Part shown: piece after piece, positions 5,991 through 8,191 of the stretch
Numbering within the stretch: position 1 is the first letter of the stretch
Layout of the letters: each line of letters starts with the position of its first letter
Assembly: GCA_017998475.1 (NCBI GenBank)
Contig: JAGODA010000145.1
Coordinates: forward strand, 1-8,191
Length of the DNA: 8,191 nt
Source of the DNA: Spirochaetota bacterium
GTDB lineage: Bacteria > Spirochaetota > UBA4802 > UBA5368
Direction: 5' to 3'
Made by a program: the position numbers and the translations under genes
The notes under the pieces: generated by a model
Told to the model about the DNA's origin: nothing
The model's input: only the letters and a program-made list of their open reading frames with translations
Database searches by the model: none

Positions 5991-7001
5991 TCAGAACCCG
6001 TCCTCCCAGTTTTCTTCCTCCTCGAAGTCGCGCTTCATCACCTCGCGCACTTTTTTTACGATACCGTCGGTGTCGAGCCCGTAGTAATTGTAGAGGTCCT
6101 CGGGATAGCCGACAATCGAGTAGCAGTCGGGGATGCCCACGCGGCTGAAGGCGCAGGCCCTGCCGCTCTCGGCGATCACCTCGGAGACGGCGCTTCCCAG
6201 GCCGCCGTACACGTTGTGGTCCTCGAAGGAGATGATACGCCGCGTCTCGGCGATCGCTTTCAGGATGATCTCCGTGTCGAGGGGCTTGATGGTGTGCATG
6301 TTGATCACCCGCACGCTCAGGCCGTCGCTCTCGTGGAGCAGGTGCGCCGCCTCCTTCGCCTGGAGAACCGTTATACCGCAGCAGATAAGGGTGATGTCGC
6401 TTCCGGAGGTGATCTCTACGGCCTTTCCGATCGTGAAGCCGTAGTCGTCCGAGGAGTAGCAGGCCTGTTCGAAACCCCGGCCTATGCGTATGTATACGGG
6501 GCCCGGTCGCTCGAGGCAGGCGACGACCGCGTTCGCGCACTCGATTCCGTCGGCGGGGACGATCACCGTCATGTTCGCCATCGAGCGCATGATGGCGATG
6601 TCCTCGGTGCAGTGGTGCGTGGTGCCCGCCTGTCCGAAGGAGATGCCGCCGTGCGTCGCGATGATCTTGACGTCCAGGTTCTGGTAGCAGATGTCCGTGC
6701 GCACCTGTTCGGCGGCGCGCATGGTGGTGAAGGCGGCCATGGTCGACACGAATGGAGTGAGGCCCGACAGGGCGAGCCCCGCCGCCATGCCGAACATGTT
6801 CTGTTCGGCGATCCCCGCGTTGAAGAAGCGGTCGGGATACTTCGCCGCGAACGCGCCGATCTTCGTCGATTTCGCCAGGTCGGCAGAGAGTCCGACGATT
6901 CGTTCGTTCGTTTCACCCAGTTTGCACAGCACCTCGCCGTATATGTCGGCCTGGGTCATCGTGTTCGCGTCGTATACGTTCCAGGTTAGGCCTTCCGCCA
7001 T
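5991..7001 (-). CDS. Transketolase, C-terminal subunit (pyrimidine-binding half)
   Basis: The protein has 336 residues, matching the C-terminal half of split transketolases. It holds the ThDP pyrimidine-binding domain (residues ~14-180) and the transketolase C-terminal domain (~195-320). The key glutamate that activates the cofactor is E66 in FFNAGIAEQNM. GQAGTTHHCTED (123-134) matches the substrate-side histidine motif of the transketolase/DXS group. With its partner just upstream it should transfer two-carbon ketol units between sugar phosphates or related aldoses in the cytoplasm. The start ATG has GGAGG six bases upstream on the mRNA and lies 57 bases after the N-subunit gene. Its stop runs almost directly into the SCP2-like gene. 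The enzyme could serve the pentose phosphate pathway or a specialised sugar route; the neighbouring dehydrogenase hints at the latter. Confidence 0.93.
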   Translation of the reverse strand: MAEGLTWNVYDANTMTQADIYGEVLCKLGETNERIVGLSADLAKSTKIGAFAAKYPDRFFNAGIAEQNMFGMAAGLALSGLTPFVSTMAAFTTMRAAEQVRTDICYQNLDVKIIATHGGISFGQAGTTHHCTEDIAIMRSMANMTVIVPADGIECANAVVACLERPGPVYIRIGRGFEQACYSSDDYGFTIGKAVEITSGSDITLICCGITVLQAKEAAHLLHESDGLSVRVINMHTIKPLDTEIILKAIAETRRIISFEDHNVYGGLGSAVSEVIAESGRACAFSRVGIPDCYSIVGYPEDLYNYYGLDTDGIVKKVREVMKRDFEEEENWEDGF

Positions 7002-7020
7002 TGCCGTCCTCCGTTGTCAC

Positions 7021-7035
7021 CCCGCATGGTGCGGG
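7021..7035. repeat. Small hairpin between the two transketolase genes
   Basis: CCCGCA (7021-7026) and TGCGGG (7030-7035) form a six-bp stem with a three-base loop in the 57-base gap between the N- and C-subunit genes, just ahead of the GGAGG of the second. No T-run follows. It could tune the ratio of the two subunits, but it is short. Confidence 0.3.
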
Positions 7036-7058
7036 TAGTTTCGCGTTCGATCGTTCAC

Positions 7059-7886
7059 TCAGGCGTCGATTCGCCGTTTCGCCTTCTCCAGCATGTCCGA
7101 GTCCAGCCCGCCGTAGTGCCAGCGGACGTCGTTCTCCATGAAGTCCACCCCCTTTCCCTTGACCGTGTGGGCGATGATGACCGTGGGCGCCGAGGCTTCC
7201 GCGATCGCCGCGTCGAAGGCCGCGGAGAGCTCCGCGAACGAATGCCCGTCCGCCTCTCTGACGGCGAAACCGAACGATCGCCATTTGTCGGCGAACGGCT
7301 CGAGAGCCATGACCTGTTCGGTTCCGCCGTCCACCATGAAGCGGTTGCGGTCGACCAGGGTCACCAGGTTCGTCACCCTGTAGTGCGCCGCGGCCATCGC
7401 GGCCTCCCACACGGAGCCCTCGTTGCACTCGCCGTCGCCCAGCAGGCACCACGTGCGCCAGGCCATGGACTGCCGGCGCGCTCCGAGCGCGAGGCCCACC
7501 GCCATGGGCAGCCCGTGCCCCAGCGATCCGGTGGACGCGTCGAGCCCGGTCACCTTGTGCCTGTCCAGATGCATGCCGAAGGGCGACTTGAACCTGTTGA
7601 AGCTCCTGATGAGCTCGAAATCGAAATAGCCCCTGCGCGCCAGAAGCGGCGCGAGTCCGGCCCCGGCATGGCCCTTGCTGAGTACGAAGCGGTCACGGTC
7701 CGCCATGGATGGATTTTTCGGATCGATGTTCAGGTATTTGTAATAAAGCAGGACCAGCATCTCGACCATGCTGAGCGAGCCGCCGACGTGCGCGCCGCCG
7801 GCCCAGAAGGTCACGTCGAGTATGTCCTTGCGGAGCTGCCTGGCGTGCTGTGAAAGTTCCTTTATCTCTTTCTCGGTGAGGGGCAT
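7059..7886 (-). CDS. Transketolase, N-terminal subunit (ThDP diphosphate-binding half)
   Basis: The protein has 275 residues, the usual size of the N-terminal partner in split transketolases. Visible motifs are HVGGSLS at 33-39, SKGH at 70-73, TGSLGHG at 119-125, and the ThDP/Mg motif GDGECNEG starting at 150. D151 and N181 (LVDRN) are the expected metal ligands, spaced as in GDG-x(26-28)-N sites. It binds the diphosphate end of ThDP, and the C-subunit encoded next supplies the pyrimidine side and the activating glutamate. The start ATG follows GGAGG with six bases between. It is 44 bases after the dehydrogenase gene, which supports one transcript. No key residue appears to be missing. Confidence 0.94.
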   Translation of the reverse strand: MPLTEKEIKELSQHARQLRKDILDVTFWAGGAHVGGSLSMVEMLVLLYYKYLNIDPKNPSMADRDRFVLSKGHAGAGLAPLLARRGYFDFELIRSFNRFKSPFGMHLDRHKVTGLDASTGSLGHGLPMAVGLALGARRQSMAWRTWCLLGDGECNEGSVWEAAMAAAHYRVTNLVTLVDRNRFMVDGGTEQVMALEPFADKWRSFGFAVREADGHSFAELSAAFDAAIAEASAPTVIIAHTVKGKGVDFMENDVRWHYGGLDSDMLEKAKRRIDA

Positions 7887-7930
7887 GGCGTCCTCCGGAT
7901 AACGGTGTATATCGCGGAAAACCCGCGGTA

Positions 7931-8191
7931 TCAGTCCATCATGAAAACAGCTTTTAAAATCTTCTCCCTGCCGCCGCGGATCGTTCTAAAAGCACGTTTG
8001 TACTCTTTAATGGGGAAGCGATGCGTGATGAACTCCTCCAGCCGTATCTTTTTACGCGTATACAGGTCCATCACCGCCTCGAACGAGCTCATCCTTTTCC
8101 CGCCGATGGTCTCGCTTCCGTGCGCGTTCACGCCGATCATGCGAAGCTCCTGCTGCCAGACCGGTGTCAGGTCGAAGCAGACCGGGGCCAG
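7931..8191 (-). CDS. Medium-chain zinc-type dehydrogenase, C-terminal end only
   Basis: The frame is open from the right edge (8191) to the TGA at 7931-7933, giving 86 residues; the N-terminal three quarters lie outside the window. The internal ATG at 8138-8140 is not the start, since the upstream residues continue the domain (DLTPVWQQELRMIGVNAHG). The sequence matches the end of medium-chain dehydrogenases related to threonine, sorbitol and other polyol dehydrogenases: a rigid strand, a helix FEAVMDLYTRKK, then the typical ITHRFPIKEYKRAF and a final KILKAVF strand. Members oxidise secondary alcohols or sugar alcohols with NAD(P). The zinc-binding residues and the cofactor motif cannot be seen here. 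It precedes the split transketolase genes in the same direction, suggesting a shared sugar or polyol pathway. Confidence 0.82.
   Translation of the reverse strand: MAPVCFDLTPVWQQELRMIGVNAHGSETIGGKRMSSFEAVMDLYTRKKIRLEEFITHRFPIKEYKRAFRTIRGGREKILKAVFMMD

Noticed and set aside
5156..6148. Long open frame of 330 codons on the + strand
   Set aside because: It lies opposite the SCP2-like and transketolase C genes, its translation is rich in R, H, D and E with no recognisable domain, and such antisense frames are expected in GC-rich DNA.
5841..6989. Long open frame of 382 codons on the + strand
   Set aside because: It is almost wholly antisense to the transketolase C subunit, whose motifs are unmistakable, and it shows no domain of its own.
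7014..7853. Open frame of 279 codons on the + strand
   Set aside because: It is antisense to the transketolase N subunit and has the same biased, low-complexity composition as other shadow frames.
8138..8140. ATG as the start of a 69-residue small protein
   Set aside because: The frame continues upstream to the window edge with residues that belong to the same dehydrogenase fold.

Overview
The window is a gene-dense, GC-rich piece of bacterial chromosome. Most coding stretches look above 60% G+C. There is no tRNA, rRNA, CRISPR array, insertion sequence or phage gene that I can see. A membrane receptor domain of the 7TMR-DISM type fused to an AraC-type DNA-binding domain, together with split transketolase genes and a ferritin-VIT fusion, would suit a free-living Gram-negative-type bacterium, perhaps a spirochaete relative. 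That placement is a weak inference, because no phylogenetic marker gene is present.

Layout. Two genes lie on the + strand at the left. The first (1-1077) is the 3' part of a membrane-bound AraC-family regulator whose beginning is outside the window. The second (1194-2339) encodes a membrane-anchored, sialidase-like beta-propeller protein. A perfect 12-bp inverted repeat (2364-2390) separates them from a run of genes that all lie on the - strand and reach the right edge. Read in the direction of transcription, that run is: the C-terminal end of a medium-chain (zinc type) alcohol/polyol dehydrogenase (7931 to beyond 8191), transketolase N-terminal subunit (7059-7886), transketolase C-terminal subunit (5991-7001), an SCP2-like lipid-binding protein (5210-5989), an extended SDR nucleotide-sugar epimerase-like protein (4172-5122), a YhhN/TMEM86-type membrane protein (3353-4030), and a ferritin-like/VIT-CCC1 fusion (2390-3280).

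How the genes may work together. The dehydrogenase, the two transketolase halves and the SCP2-like gene are closely spaced (gaps of 44, 57 and 1 bases) and are probably one transcript. The two transketolase halves together should make one complete ThDP-dependent ketol-transferring enzyme, and the dehydrogenase may supply or consume its sugar or polyol substrate. The SDR gene follows after 87 bases and could belong to the same unit. The last two genes are looser (gaps of 141 and 72 bases) and concern membrane lipid (YhhN) and iron (VIT) handling, so a common role with the sugar genes is not shown. All genes lack visible frameshifts. All intergenic stretches are under 150 bases.
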